Positions 1 through 8,353 of a stretch of DNA of 45,610 nucleotides are shown here, piece after piece (within the stretch, counting starts at the first letter, position 1; the number at the start of each line of letters is the position of its first letter). Under the pieces are notes generated by a model. That model was not told the origin of the DNA and did no database searches. It was given only the letters and a program-made list of their open reading frames with translations. The position numbers and the translations under genes are program-made. This DNA comes from an uncultured Sphingomonadales bacterium. Its GTDB lineage: Bacteria > Pseudomonadota > Alphaproteobacteria > Sphingomonadales > Sphingomonadaceae. The stretch is from positions 1 through 45,610 of the forward strand of contig CALMZE010000054.1 of the NCBI GenBank assembly GCA_937870585.1. The letters are read 5' to 3'.

Positions 1-117
1 TATGTAAAATAGTGCTATGTGAGGTGCGCGGGATGCTTGGCTCCTGTGTGCCCCCTTACACTGCCCAGGTCATGTCTAAACAGTCCTCCTTCCGAGTCCA
101 ATTGGTGTGAACTCATC

Positions 118-189
118 CGTCATTACCAGCGGAGCGCAGCAATCCAGAGTTGGACCGGTCTGGAATGCTCCGTTCCGCTCGCAATGACG
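118..189. repeat. REP-like palindromic repeat, GTCATT...GCAATCCAG family
   Basis: The left arm starts CGTCATTACCAGCGGAGCG and runs to CAATCCAG at 147. The right arm, from 160, is an imperfect reverse complement ending CTCGCAATGACG at 189. The pattern matches the short palindromic repeats scattered between genes in sphingomonads and related bacteria. It is degenerate and non-coding, and lies just before the operator-like dyad at 196-215. Confidence 0.7.
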
Positions 190-195
190 ACAATA

Positions 196-215
196 TTGAC
201 AAAGCGCATTGTCAA
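196..215. promoter_or_regulatory. Operator-like dyad TTGACAA-N6-TTGTCAA
   Basis: There is a perfect 7-base inverted repeat with a 6-base spacer, TTGACAA AGCGCA TTGTCAA. Its core GACAA-N6-TTGTC recurs with the same spacing at 7085-7100, just upstream of the TetR gene. It lies about 100 bases before the first gene of the plus-strand operon. I infer that the TetR protein encoded at 6437-7048 binds both sites. Confidence 0.5.
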
Positions 216-314
216 GTTAGCTTCCTACCCATCAAATGTCATACGCGATTCGAAAGAGCCCCCAGGCTCCGCCGCATTTCGGAATGGCTCAAAAATGAGA
301 GGAGAATGGCAATC

Positions 315-551
315 ATGGCCACCGGTCTATCCATCGTCCGTAAATCCATCCTGCCCCAGGGAGGAGACAGCTGGCAGAGCATTGCACAGCGCGAGCTTTC
401 TGAAACGCCGGAAAGCGATGCCGTCTCCATGCTTCAAAGCTGGAATCTGCATGTGTTCATGCGCTCTGCGGGTGGTGTCGGGCGGCTCCGCAGTGACAAT
501 CCGATCCTGCCAAGCGACGTCATCTTCGTCGAGCCGCCGCGCGCAGCCTGA
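315..551 (+). CDS. Small LysM-like protein, 78 aa
   Basis: This is a small protein of unknown function. The pattern GDSWQSIAQREL near the N-terminus, then LQSWNLHV, and a C-terminal ILPSDVIFVEPP resembles a single LysM domain (GDTLWSIA ... N ... I.PGQ.L.IP). LysM domains bind glycan or serve as small structural modules. No signal peptide is visible, so it is probably cytoplasmic. The start at 315 is preferred to the ATG at 306 because GAGAGGAG (297-304) is 10 bases from 315 but only one base from 306. It ends three bases before the next small gene and appears to head the amidohydrolase operon. The LysM resemblance is by eye only. Confidence 0.6.
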   Translation: MATGLSIVRKSILPQGGDSWQSIAQRELSETPESDAVSMLQSWNLHVFMRSAGGVGRLRSDNPILPSDVIFVEPPRAA

Positions 552-554
552 GCC

Positions 555-800
555 ATGGCGGGCGCGACGATCAGCGATGTGCGCATTGCCGCCGCCCATG
601 ATGGCGAAGCGGAACTGCTTGTCACGCTCAGCTTTGCCAATGGCGGCCAGTCGCAAGTCACTCTCGATGAATTCGCGGCCCGCACATTGCTCACCAGCAC
701 CAATGCCAGCAGTGCCGATCAACTTATCGGCGTCGGCTGGGAGCCCGTCAGAGATGCGCTGATCGCTTCATCCGGGCGCTTTGCCGAACACACTTCATAA
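555..800 (+). CDS. Small hypothetical protein, 81 aa
   Basis: I do not recognise this protein. It begins MAGATISDVRIAAAHDGEAE and reads as alternating beta-rich segments with a short C-terminal helix. It has no signal peptide, no membrane segment and no metal-binding cluster. Its start is three bases after the stop of the LysM-like gene, with no clear Shine-Dalgarno, so translation is probably coupled. It ends 23 bases before the amidohydrolase start. Codon use and third-position GC match the genes downstream, which supports a real gene. Both small proteins may be accessory to the amidohydrolase, but only position suggests this. Confidence 0.6.
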   Translation: MAGATISDVRIAAAHDGEAELLVTLSFANGGQSQVTLDEFAARTLLTSTNASSADQLIGVGWEPVRDALIASSGRFAEHTS

Positions 801-823
801 AGAATATGAACAGGAGAATGGAC

Positions 824-2521
824 ATGTACGATCTGGTCATCCGCAAGGGTCGCATCGTTGACGGCTCGGGTATGCCCGCGTTCAACGCTGACGTGGCGGT
901 CAAGGATGGGCGTATCGCCAAAATTGGCCATATTGCCGAAGCTGGCGCGCGGGAAATAGACGCGACGGGCAAGATCGTCGCACCCGGCTTCATCGATCCG
1001 CACACCCATTTCGATGCGCAGTTCCTGTGGGATGGCTATGCCAAGCCTGCCTTGTCTCATGGCGTGACAACCGTGGTGGCAGGCAATTGCTCGCTCTCAC
1101 TGGCTCCGCTCAAGGCCGAGCACCGCATGAAACTGGTCGGCATGTTCAACCAGATCGAGGAAATGCCGCTCAAGGCCTTCAAGGAAGGCGTTGTGTGGGA
1201 TTGGGAGACCTTCCCCGAATATCTCGCGCGCATTCAAAAAGGTCTGGCGATCAATGTCGGTCAATTGGTCGGCCACAGCGTGCTGCGCCTGTGGGTGATG
1301 GGCGAAGCCGCGATGGAACGCACGGCAGAGCCCGAGGAAATAGCCGAAATGCAGACGATTTTGCGCGAATGCCTTGATGCAGGCGCCATCGGCCTGTCCA
1401 CCAGCTATGTCGATATGGACGAAACGCTCAAGCCTGTGCCGAGCCGTTATGCCGATGCCGATGAAGTGGATGCGCTCGCCAGCGTGCTCGCCGAATATGG
1501 CCGCGTGCTCCAGATCGTTCCTGAATTTTACGATCCAGATCTCACCATCGCTCGACTCGATCAATTGGCGGAGCTGTCACTCAAATACAGCATCCCCACC
1601 ACCTTCTCTCCCCTTTTCGTCAGCGCAGACAATGTCGCGGCGGTGGAACGCGTGATGGCGCGTGTTGACGAACAATTCGCACGCGGTGCCCGCGTCTGGC
1701 CGCAGGTGCAGACCCGCCCGATCGACATTAGCTTCAGCTTTGCCGTGCCCAGCCTGCTCTTCATCCGCCTGCCCGGCTGGTACAATGTCATGCGCTTCGG
1801 CACGCCGGACGAGATTGTCGAAGCCTTCGCCAATCCTGAAAGCCGCGCCAAGCTGGTGGCGGAAGCCACGCCGCAGATGATGCTCTGGGCGTTCCTGCGC
1901 CTGCGCCATGTGGGGAGCGACGCGAACCAGAAATATGTCGGCAAAACGCTCGCTGAAATCGGCGATATGCGTGGGCAAAGCCCGCTTGATGCGATGATCG
2001 ACCTTTCGGTTGAAGAAAGGCTGGATGCGCATTTCATCGCCGAAAGCATGGGCCATAATCAGGATGAACAGGTCGGTGGGCTGCTCAGGCATCCGCGCGT
2101 CCATATTGGCGCAAGCGATGGCGGCGCACACATCCTGTCATTCTCGACCTATGGTGATACCGGCTATCTGTTCGGCCATTTCGTGCGTGATCAGAAGCTG
2201 CTGACGCTGGAGGAAGCGGTGAAGAAAGTCACTTCTGACACGGCCGCCATTTGGGGCATTCCGGATCGGGGGCTCCTGCAAAAGGGTCTGGTTGCAGACA
2301 TTGTGGTGTTCGATCCGGCCAGGATTGATCGCGGTGTGGAAAATTATGTGCAGGACGTGCCCGGCGATGGCAGCCGCTACGTCCGCGATGCGCATGGCGT
2401 GGATACCGTGATCGTAGCCGGAGGTGTCGCATGGAGTGCGGCCGAGGGCTATACCAGCGATGCGCGCGGGGCGATCCTGCCCCCTGCCCTGTCCCCAACT
2501 CCTGAGCGGCTTGCCGCATGA
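824..2521 (+). CDS. Amidohydrolase, N-acyl-D-amino-acid deacylase family
   Basis: This is a metal-dependent amidohydrolase of about 565 residues, the usual size for the D-aminoacylase branch of the superfamily. The N-terminal beta sandwich (YDLVIRKGRIVDGSG) leads into GFIDPHTHFDAQ, whose two histidines (about 60 and 62) are metal ligands. Later come GNCSLSLAPL, a catalytic-site SDGGAH motif, and a C-terminal sandwich strand (GLVADIVVFDP). Members hydrolyse N-acyl-D-amino acids, or cyclic amides and imides; the substrate here is unknown. I chose ATG 824 because AGGAG at 812-816 is 7 bases upstream, whereas ATG 806 and 818 are badly spaced. It overlaps the next gene by ATGA, which indicates coupled translation. 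Confidence 0.9.
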   Translation: MYDLVIRKGRIVDGSGMPAFNADVAVKDGRIAKIGHIAEAGAREIDATGKIVAPGFIDPHTHFDAQFLWDGYAKPALSHGVTTVVAGNCSLSLAPLKAEHRMKLVGMFNQIEEMPLKAFKEGVVWDWETFPEYLARIQKGLAINVGQLVGHSVLRLWVMGEAAMERTAEPEEIAEMQTILRECLDAGAIGLSTSYVDMDETLKPVPSRYADADEVDALASVLAEYGRVLQIVPEFYDPDLTIARLDQLAELSLKYSIPTTFSPLFVSADNVAAVERVMARVDEQFARGARVWPQVQTRPIDISFSFAVPSLLFIRLPGWYNVMRFGTPDEIVEAFANPESRAKLVAEATPQMMLWAFLRLRHVGSDANQKYVGKTLAEIGDMRGQSPLDAMIDLSVEERLDAHFIAESMGHNQDEQVGGLLRHPRVHIGASDGGAHILSFSTYGDTGYLFGHFVRDQKLLTLEEAVKKVTSDTAAIWGIPDRGLLQKGLVADIVVFDPARIDRGVENYVQDVPGDGSRYVRDAHGVDTVIVAGGVAWSAAEGYTSDARGAILPPALSPTPERLAA

Positions 2522-3480
2522 GCTGGGCAGGTGTGAGTGAGCGGCGCGTTGAAACCAACGGCATCACGCTCAACATTGCCGAAGCTGGAGAGGGGCCGCT
2601 GGTCCTTCTCCTGCACGGCTTCCCCGAAAGCTGGTATAGCTGGCGGCACCAGTTCGCACCTCTGGCTGCGGCAGGCTATCACGTCGTCGCGCCAGACATG
2701 CGCGGCTATGGCAAGAGCGACAAGCCTGCCGACATCACGGCCTATAATCAGGTTGAAGTGGTCAATGACATTATCGGCCTGATCCCGGCGCTGGGCTATG
2801 ACACGGCAGTCGTCATCGGGCATGATTGGGGCGCGCCAACTGCTTGGGCCACGGCGCTGCACCATCCGGACAAGGTGCGCGCTGTGGGCGGACTATCCGT
2901 GCCCTTCATGCCGCGCTCGCCCGTGCAGCCGATGCCGATGATGCGTGAAGTGTTCAAAGGCCAATTTTTCTACCAGCTCTATTTTCAGGAGCCGGGCGTG
3001 GCCGAAGCCGAGTTCGAAAAGGACATCAAGACCGGCCTGCGCAAATTCCTTGTGATGGCGGGCGGCGAAACCGATCTTACCAAGCTGACGCTCAAGACCG
3101 AGCATGATGATTTGCTCACGAGTCTGGAAGATCCCAAGCAGCTGCCGCCTTGGCTGTCCGAAGCTGATCTGGATTTTTACGCGGGCGAATTTACGCGCTC
3201 CGGAATGCGCGGTCCGCTCAATTACTATCGCAATCATGATCTGACATGGGAACTGACCGCGGGTGCCCCCACCCAGATCAGCCAGCCCGCGATGTTTGTG
3301 GCGGGCACAGCGGATGGTGTTGTGATGATGGCCGCCGCTGCCATTGTGGCGATGCCTCAATTCGTCACTGATCTGCGCATCAACCGGATGATTCCGGGCA
3401 TCGGCCATTGGACGCAGCAGGAAGCGCCCGAGGCTGTGAATGACGCCATCGTTGAGTTCCTGACGCTTATCGACGGCTGA
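2518..3480 (+). CDS. Alpha/beta hydrolase, epoxide hydrolase type
   Basis: This 320-residue alpha/beta hydrolase has the features of soluble epoxide hydrolases, which add water to an epoxide to give a diol. The oxyanion-hole motif HGFPESWYSWR (33-43) and the nucleophile elbow GHDWG with Asp103 are clear. Asp at the elbow, not Ser, points to an epoxide hydrolase or haloalkane dehalogenase rather than an esterase. Lid tyrosines are present near 152-155 and 236-237 (NYYRNHD). The catalytic His is about 297 (GIGHWTQQEAP). No signal peptide is seen, so it should be cytoplasmic. It starts inside the amidohydrolase stop (ATGA), so the two are co-translated. Confidence 0.88.
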   Translation: MSWAGVSERRVETNGITLNIAEAGEGPLVLLLHGFPESWYSWRHQFAPLAAAGYHVVAPDMRGYGKSDKPADITAYNQVEVVNDIIGLIPALGYDTAVVIGHDWGAPTAWATALHHPDKVRAVGGLSVPFMPRSPVQPMPMMREVFKGQFFYQLYFQEPGVAEAEFEKDIKTGLRKFLVMAGGETDLTKLTLKTEHDDLLTSLEDPKQLPPWLSEADLDFYAGEFTRSGMRGPLNYYRNHDLTWELTAGAPTQISQPAMFVAGTADGVVMMAAAAIVAMPQFVTDLRINRMIPGIGHWTQQEAPEAVNDAIVEFLTLIDG

Positions 3481-3494
3481 GGAGGCCGCCTATT

Positions 3495-5015
3495 ATGCCT
3501 GAGACAGTGATCATCATTGGTGCTGGTATTGGCGGACTCTGCTCTGCACTGCTGCTGGCTCCATCCGGGCGCGAGATCGTGATGATCGAACGCGACGGGC
3601 CGCTGGAAAGCAGCGATCCGGACACGATCTTCCGTGACTGGAAGCGCAATGGCGTGGCGCATTTGCGGCAAAGCCATGCGTTTCTGGCGCGGCTGCGGAT
3701 GATCTTCAAGGAAGAGCACCCTGCCCTGCTGGACCAGTTGCTGGCACAGGGCGCGCGCGAGCTTCCGTTCGACATTTGGCTGACCGATCAGCAGGAAAAA
3801 GACTATCAGCCCGCGCCAGATGATGCTGAGCTGACCATCATCACCAGCCGCCGCACGACGCTGGAAATGACGATGCGGCGCTATGTGGAAACGCTGCCCA
3901 ACGTGACGCTGCATTGCGGCTTCAAGGTGGACAGGCTGATCACCGCCATGGGCGATGATGGCGTGGTGGATGTGCGCGGCGTGGCTGGCATCATGGACGG
4001 AGCGGCGACTGAATTGCTCGCCAATATCGTCGTAGATGCCTCGGGCAAGGGCGGGCGCGCCATCAAGCAGTTGATGGATGAAGGCGCGCGCATTGCCGAG
4101 GAGCAAGAGACGGCGGGCATCCTCTATTTCACGCGGCATTACCGCCTTTTGCCGGGGCAGACCGAGCCCGATCGTAAATCAAACCCGCCGGCGTCGGGCG
4201 ATCTCGGCTATCTGAAATTCGGCGTTTTTCCGGGCGATAATGGCAATTTCTCGATAACGCTCGCTGTGCCGGAGATTGAACTGGAATTGCGGCAGGCGGT
4301 TGTGAACCCGGGCGTGTTCCATGCCATCACCCTGATGTTGCCGGGCTTACAGCCTTGGACCAACGAAGAACGTGCCGAGCCGACCGGCAAGGTCATCGGC
4401 ATGGGTGATCTGATCAGTCGCTGGCGCGATATGGTGGTCGATGGAAAGCCTGCCGCGCGCGGCTATTTTGCCGTGGGTGACACGCTGGTGCGCGCAAATC
4501 CGCTCTACGGGCGGGGTTGCTCCTTTGCCGCTGTCAGCGCGCAATCGCTGCGCCGCGTGCTGGATGCGCACAGCGATCCGATGGCCCGCGCCCTAGCCTT
4601 TCATGAGGCGCTGCATGAAGAGCTTCGGCCCTTCTACCTTGTCCAGCGCAAACAGGATCGCAGCGCCATCAAGGAAGCGCGCCGCGCCCTCACACCGGGA
4701 CAACAGCCACATTGGCGCGCGCGGCTCACGAAGAGCTTCATCACCGATGGTGTCGAGATTGCCATCCGCTCGGACACGCAATTGCTCCGTGCGGCGTTGC
4801 GCGGATTTCACATGCTCGAACATCCTGAAGCCTGGTTGAAACGTCCGCGCAATCTGGCGGGCGTGCTCTATTATTGGGCGCGCGGGAAGAAGCGCAATGC
4901 CGCCGCCTATCGCCCCAATCCGGGGCCGGAGCGTGAAGTGATGCTTCGCGCGCTGAGCATCGACCATGAGGCGGATATGCAGCGCGTCGCGCAGGAACTG
5001 GCACAGGCCGCATAG
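3495..5015 (+). CDS. FAD-dependent oxidoreductase / monooxygenase-like
   Basis: This 506-residue flavoprotein has an N-terminal Rossmann motif IIGAGIGG (residues 7-14) ending in an acidic residue at about 32 (MIERDG). A second FAD motif, YFAVGDTLVRANPLYGRG, lies near 322-340. It belongs to the glutathione-reductase-fold group that includes aromatic hydroxylases, geranylgeranyl reductases and halogenases. A conserved-looking AHLRQSHAFLARLR segment follows the first motif. The substrate is not evident; in this operon it could oxidise the same compound handled by the epoxide hydrolase. GGAGG at 3481-3485 is 9 bases before the start, and a strong hairpin follows the stop. Confidence 0.85.
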   Translation: MPETVIIIGAGIGGLCSALLLAPSGREIVMIERDGPLESSDPDTIFRDWKRNGVAHLRQSHAFLARLRMIFKEEHPALLDQLLAQGARELPFDIWLTDQQEKDYQPAPDDAELTIITSRRTTLEMTMRRYVETLPNVTLHCGFKVDRLITAMGDDGVVDVRGVAGIMDGAATELLANIVVDASGKGGRAIKQLMDEGARIAEEQETAGILYFTRHYRLLPGQTEPDRKSNPPASGDLGYLKFGVFPGDNGNFSITLAVPEIELELRQAVVNPGVFHAITLMLPGLQPWTNEERAEPTGKVIGMGDLISRWRDMVVDGKPAARGYFAVGDTLVRANPLYGRGCSFAAVSAQSLRRVLDAHSDPMARALAFHEALHEELRPFYLVQRKQDRSAIKEARRALTPGQQPHWRARLTKSFITDGVEIAIRSDTQLLRAALRGFHMLEHPEAWLKRPRNLAGVLYYWARGKKRNAAAYRPNPGPEREVMLRALSIDHEADMQRVAQELAQAA

Positions 5016-5043
5016 GCAGATTGCCCAATCCGGCAGAGTTAAA

Positions 5044-5073
5044 CGTCAGGCGGCGCACCGGCACCGCCTGACG
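5044..5073. terminator. Bidirectional hairpin between convergent genes
   Basis: A perfect 10-base stem (CGTCAGGCGG / CCGCCTGACG) with a 10-base loop lies in the 65-base gap between convergent genes. On the minus strand the stem is followed by a short T run (CGTTTAACT), so it should serve the leftward acyl-CoA dehydrogenase transcript and possibly the plus operon as well. Confidence 0.65.
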
Positions 5074-5080
5074 CATTCCA

Positions 5081-6325
5081 TCAATGCCGGGCCAGTTCGT
5101 CGCGGCCGACCACCATATAATGGACTTCATCCGGGCCATCGGCAAAGCGCAGATGACGGACATCGGCATAGAGTTCGGCAAGCGGCGTCCACTGCGACAT
5201 GCCAGTCGCGCCATGGATCTGGATCGCCTGATCAATGATCTGGCAGGCGCGTTCCGGGATCATTGCCTTGGCCATGCTCACCCATACGCGCGCTTCGCGG
5301 TTGCCGAGCACATCCATCGCCTTGGCCGCCTTGAGCACGATCAGCCGCATCGCTTCGATCTCGATCCGCGCACGGGCGATCACTTCCAGATTCTTGCCCA
5401 GCTGCGCCAAAGGCTTGCCAAAGGCCGTTCGGGAATTGCCGCGCTTCACCATTAGATCCAGCGCGCGTTCCGCCTTGCCGATAGTGCGCATACAATGATG
5501 GATACGGCCCGGCCCAAGGCGCAATTGCGAGATTTCAAACCCGCGCCCCTCGCCCAGCAGCATATTCTCCTGCGGGACGCGCACATTGTCGAAGCGCATG
5601 TGCATGTGACCCTGCGGCGCATGATCCGAACCGAAAACGTGCATCGGCCCCAGCACCTGCACGCCGGGCGTGTCCATCGGCACCAGAATTTGAGAATGCT
5701 GAGACTTTTTCGGCGCTTCCGGGTTGGTGTTCACCATGCAGATCAGGATCTTGCAGCGCGGATCGCCCGCCCCGCTGATGAAGTATTTCTCGCCATTGAG
5801 CACCCAGTCATTGCCCTCCAGCCGCGCGCTCATGGCAATGTTGCTCGCGTCTGACGAGGCCACGCCGGGTTCCGTCATCACATAGGCAGAACGGATTTCG
5901 CCATTCAGCAAGGGCTTGAGCCAGCGCTCTTTCTGCTCGGGCGTGCCGACCATTTCGAGCACTTCCATATTGCCGGTATCGGGTGCAGAGCAGTTGAGCG
6001 ATTCAGAGGCCAGCGGCGATTTGCCGAGTTCGGCGGCGATATAGGCATAATCAAGGTTGGAAAGCGGCGTGCCCGTCTTCCCATGCGGCAGGAAGAAGTT
6101 CCAAAGCCCGGCGGCCTTGGCCTTGTCCTTCGCGCCTTCGAGCAGTTCCAGTTGTCCCGGTGCCCAGGCCCAACGCTCGGTGCGAGCCGCACCCAGTCGG
6201 AAAAACTCCTCAGTGATAGGATCGACATTCTCGGCAATGTGCCGCTTCACCGCATCGAAGAGCGGTTGCGCTCCGGCAGACATGCGCAGGTCGTTGAGTT
6301 CCACGTCAAGCTCAAACGATGACAT
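5081..6325 (-). CDS. Acyl-CoA dehydrogenase family protein
   Basis: This is an FAD enzyme introducing an alpha,beta double bond into an acyl-CoA. At 414 residues it is of ordinary family length, with an N-terminal helical domain, a central beta domain (YVMTEPGVASSDASN) and a C-terminal helical bundle. The C-terminal motif ADGPDEVHYMV carries the expected catalytic Glu (about 400). The N-terminal part (FFLPHGKTGTPLSNLDYAYIAAELG) is like ACAD10/11-type enzymes, which often act on branched or hydroxylated chains. The start is supported by AGAGGA 7 bases upstream. A TetR gene lies upstream on the same strand, with a gap of about 110 bases. Electrons should pass to ETF. Confidence 0.93.
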   Translation of the reverse strand: MSSFELDVELNDLRMSAGAQPLFDAVKRHIAENVDPITEEFFRLGAARTERWAWAPGQLELLEGAKDKAKAAGLWNFFLPHGKTGTPLSNLDYAYIAAELGKSPLASESLNCSAPDTGNMEVLEMVGTPEQKERWLKPLLNGEIRSAYVMTEPGVASSDASNIAMSARLEGNDWVLNGEKYFISGAGDPRCKILICMVNTNPEAPKKSQHSQILVPMDTPGVQVLGPMHVFGSDHAPQGHMHMRFDNVRVPQENMLLGEGRGFEISQLRLGPGRIHHCMRTIGKAERALDLMVKRGNSRTAFGKPLAQLGKNLEVIARARIEIEAMRLIVLKAAKAMDVLGNREARVWVSMAKAMIPERACQIIDQAIQIHGATGMSQWTPLAELYADVRHLRFADGPDEVHYMVVGRDELARH

Positions 6326-6436
6326 TGGCTTTTCCTCTCTCTTTTCGTTGATTGTGCCAGTCCACTAACCACCAGCAACGGCGCGGAGCAATGCCCCGGT
6401 CGGATTTCTCGACGAAAAAGCTGCAGAATTGGCAGT

Positions 6437-7048
6437 TCAGACCGAAAGGCAGAGCGGATAAACAGCCGCGCTCAGGCGGCAAGCCGCATCCACCACATCG
6501 TCGATTGACGCGTCAAAGTCAGCGACGATCCAGTTGAGCGCGATATGGACAATGGCCCCGACCGTACCGATCACAACCAGCCGGTCCGCGCGCGCCAGCC
6601 CGTCGAGCGGCCGATCAATGATCAGTTCGGCAAAATTATTGACAGCAGTTTCCAGATAGGCATCGACGACAGGGCTGATACCCCGGATTTCCACCATGAA
6701 CGCGCGGGCATGGGCGGGCTGTTCGCGCAGCGCCGCATAATAATGGCGCAGGATCGTGCCGAGCCTCTCCTGCCGCGCCACATCCCCAGACCGCGCCCGC
6801 AAGTCGGCAATCAGATGATCCGCCGAAGCAGAGGCCGCCGCCACCAGCAAATCTTCACTGTTCGCAAAACTCTCATAGAAATAGCGCTCGGTCAGCCCGG
6901 CGGCGTCACACACCGCCTTGACCGACGAGTTGCGAAAACCTCGCTGGCTATAGACGCGGAAGGCGGCCATGAGCAGCATCGCACGGCGCTCTGCCTTGCG
7001 CTCATCGGCCCCGCGACCGCGCCATCTTCTTTCTATCACTTGCGCCAT
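6437..7048 (-). CDS. TetR family transcriptional regulator
   Basis: This 203-residue regulator has an N-terminal helix-turn-helix of TetR type. The stretch AFRVYSQRGFRNSSVKAVC followed by DAAGLTERYFYESFANSEDLL matches the family pattern of a recognition helix ending in a Y-F-Y-x-x-F motif. The remaining helical domain should bind a ligand, plausibly an acyl-CoA given its flanking acyl-CoA dehydrogenases. I used ATG 7048; a TTG at 7063 in the same frame is less likely. A perfect dyad at 7085-7100 lies directly upstream and is a plausible autoregulatory operator, and the same half-sites and spacing occur at 198-213. Confidence 0.9.
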   Translation of the reverse strand: MAQVIERRWRGRGADERKAERRAMLLMAAFRVYSQRGFRNSSVKAVCDAAGLTERYFYESFANSEDLLVAAASASADHLIADLRARSGDVARQERLGTILRHYYAALREQPAHARAFMVEIRGISPVVDAYLETAVNNFAELIIDRPLDGLARADRLVVIGTVGAIVHIALNWIVADFDASIDDVVDAACRLSAAVYPLCLSV

Positions 7049-7084
7049 ATTCGCGCTCAGCAATAGCCGAACCCGGCATCAATC

Positions 7085-7100
7085 GACAATTGAAATTGTC
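7085..7100. promoter_or_regulatory. Operator-like dyad GACAA-N6-TTGTC upstream of tetR
   Basis: GACAATTGAAATTGTC is a perfect palindrome of 7-base arms around GA. It lies in the 56-base gap between the second acyl-CoA dehydrogenase and the TetR gene, about 37 bases before the TetR start. The same GACAA-N6-TTGTC core is present upstream of the plus-strand operon at 198-213. I infer autoregulation by the TetR protein. Confidence 0.6.
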
Positions 7101-7104
7101 AGGC

Positions 7105-8277
7105 TCAATGCGCTTGCGCAGCCTTCCAGTCGCGCTTGATCTTCTTGGCGAGTGACCATTTGTGGACTTCGGTCGGGCCGTCATAGATGCGGAACGCGCG
7201 GACTTCGCGGAATACCTGTTCAACAATCGTGTGCTCAGTGACGCCCATGCCACCCATCACCTGAACGCAGCGATCCGCGATGCGCATCAGCGCTTCGGAG
7301 ACGGCAACCTTGGTCATCGAGCTTTCTACCGTGCCGAGAACCCCGGTATCGAGCACATTTGCGCACCATTCGATCATCAGCTTGGATTGCTGGAGGTCGA
7401 TCAGGTTTTCCGCGAGCATGAAGCCCACGCCCTCATGATCAATCAACTGCTTGCCGAACGCCATGCGGCGATTTGCATAGTCGGTCGCGATCTCATGTGC
7501 GCGTTCGCAGCAGCCGTGCCAGCGCATACAGTGTGAGAGACGCGCAGGAGAAAGGCGGATCTGGGCATATTTGAAGCCCTCCCCTGCCTGCCCCAGCATC
7601 TGGTCTGCCGGAACGCGGAGATTGTTGATCTCAAGCGTCGCGTGGCTGCCGGGCATGGAGCTGTCGATGGTGTTGGGGACATGGGTGATGGTGATCGCGG
7701 GATCGGGCAGATCGACGAGGAACATGCACGCTCCTTCATCCGCCTTGGCCATCACGATACCGACGCTCGCCCCTTCCGCGCCGGTGATGAACGCCTTGCG
7801 GCCATTGATCACCCAGTGATTGCCATCAGGCTTGCAGGTTGTCTGCATCATCGAGGGATCAGAGCCTGCGCCGCCTTCCAGCGCGGGTTCAGTCATCAAG
7901 AAGGCAGAACGGGCGCGGCCTTCCACGAGCGGCTTCAAAAAGCGCGCCTTGATCTCCGGGCTGCCGACATGGCCCAGAAGATACATATTGCCTTCATCGG
8001 GCGCCATCGTGTTGCAGGCGAGTGGGCCAAGCGGAGACAGGCCGGACTTCTGGAGGATAAAAGCTGTTTCCAGCTGCGTCATATGCCCGCCATCGGGCAG
8101 GATGTGCGGCGTGAGGACACCCGCTGCGCGTGCCTTGTCGCGCATTTCATAAACCATCTCGTCCATGGGCGCGCCATGATGGTCGCGGCGGGTGTCCTTC
8201 TCATAAGGGATCACCACTTCGCGGACGAACGCTTCGACTTTCGCGCCAAGATCAAGCGCGCGCTGGGAGAGGGTCAT
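7105..8277 (-). CDS. Acyl-CoA dehydrogenase family protein
   Basis: This is a second acyl-CoA dehydrogenase, of about 390 residues. The central motif SAFLMTEPALEGGAGSDPS contacts flavin and substrate, and the C-terminal FRIYDGPTEVHKWSLAKK carries the catalytic Glu (about 370). It is divergent from the 5081-6325 paralogue, so it is not a recent duplicate. I prefer ATG 8277 to the in-frame TTG at 8283 because GAGCGAGA is suitably spaced upstream. It follows the acyl-CoA synthetase gene by 76 bases on the same strand. Together these suggest CoA activation followed by oxidation of the same acid. Confidence 0.93.
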   Translation of the reverse strand: MTLSQRALDLGAKVEAFVREVVIPYEKDTRRDHHGAPMDEMVYEMRDKARAAGVLTPHILPDGGHMTQLETAFILQKSGLSPLGPLACNTMAPDEGNMYLLGHVGSPEIKARFLKPLVEGRARSAFLMTEPALEGGAGSDPSMMQTTCKPDGNHWVINGRKAFITGAEGASVGIVMAKADEGACMFLVDLPDPAITITHVPNTIDSSMPGSHATLEINNLRVPADQMLGQAGEGFKYAQIRLSPARLSHCMRWHGCCERAHEIATDYANRRMAFGKQLIDHEGVGFMLAENLIDLQQSKLMIEWCANVLDTGVLGTVESSMTKVAVSEALMRIADRCVQVMGGMGVTEHTIVEQVFREVRAFRIYDGPTEVHKWSLAKKIKRDWKAAQAH

Positions 8278-8353
8278 TATCAATCTCGCTCAAAAGCTGG
8301 GGTTTGGAATCACGCCCCTGCCTTTGAACGATTTTGAGCCGTCTGCAACGCGT

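Larger units (their letters stand above)
1..314. other. Non-coding leader region upstream of the first operon
   Basis: I see no convincing gene here. The stretch holds a palindromic intergenic repeat (118-189), a dyad that looks like an operator (196-215) and a purine-rich ribosome binding site (GAGAGGAG, 297-304) for the small protein that follows. Open frames on both strands cross the repeat and have a composition unlike a protein. The promoter of the plus-strand operon is probably in this region, but I cannot place a -35/-10 pair with confidence. Confidence 0.6.

Noticed and set aside
19-762. Open frame of 247 codons crossing the leader repeat and the two small genes
   Set aside because: Its translation passes through the palindromic repeat and is Ser/Arg/Cys-rich; the 315 and 555 frames have better codon patterns and spacing.
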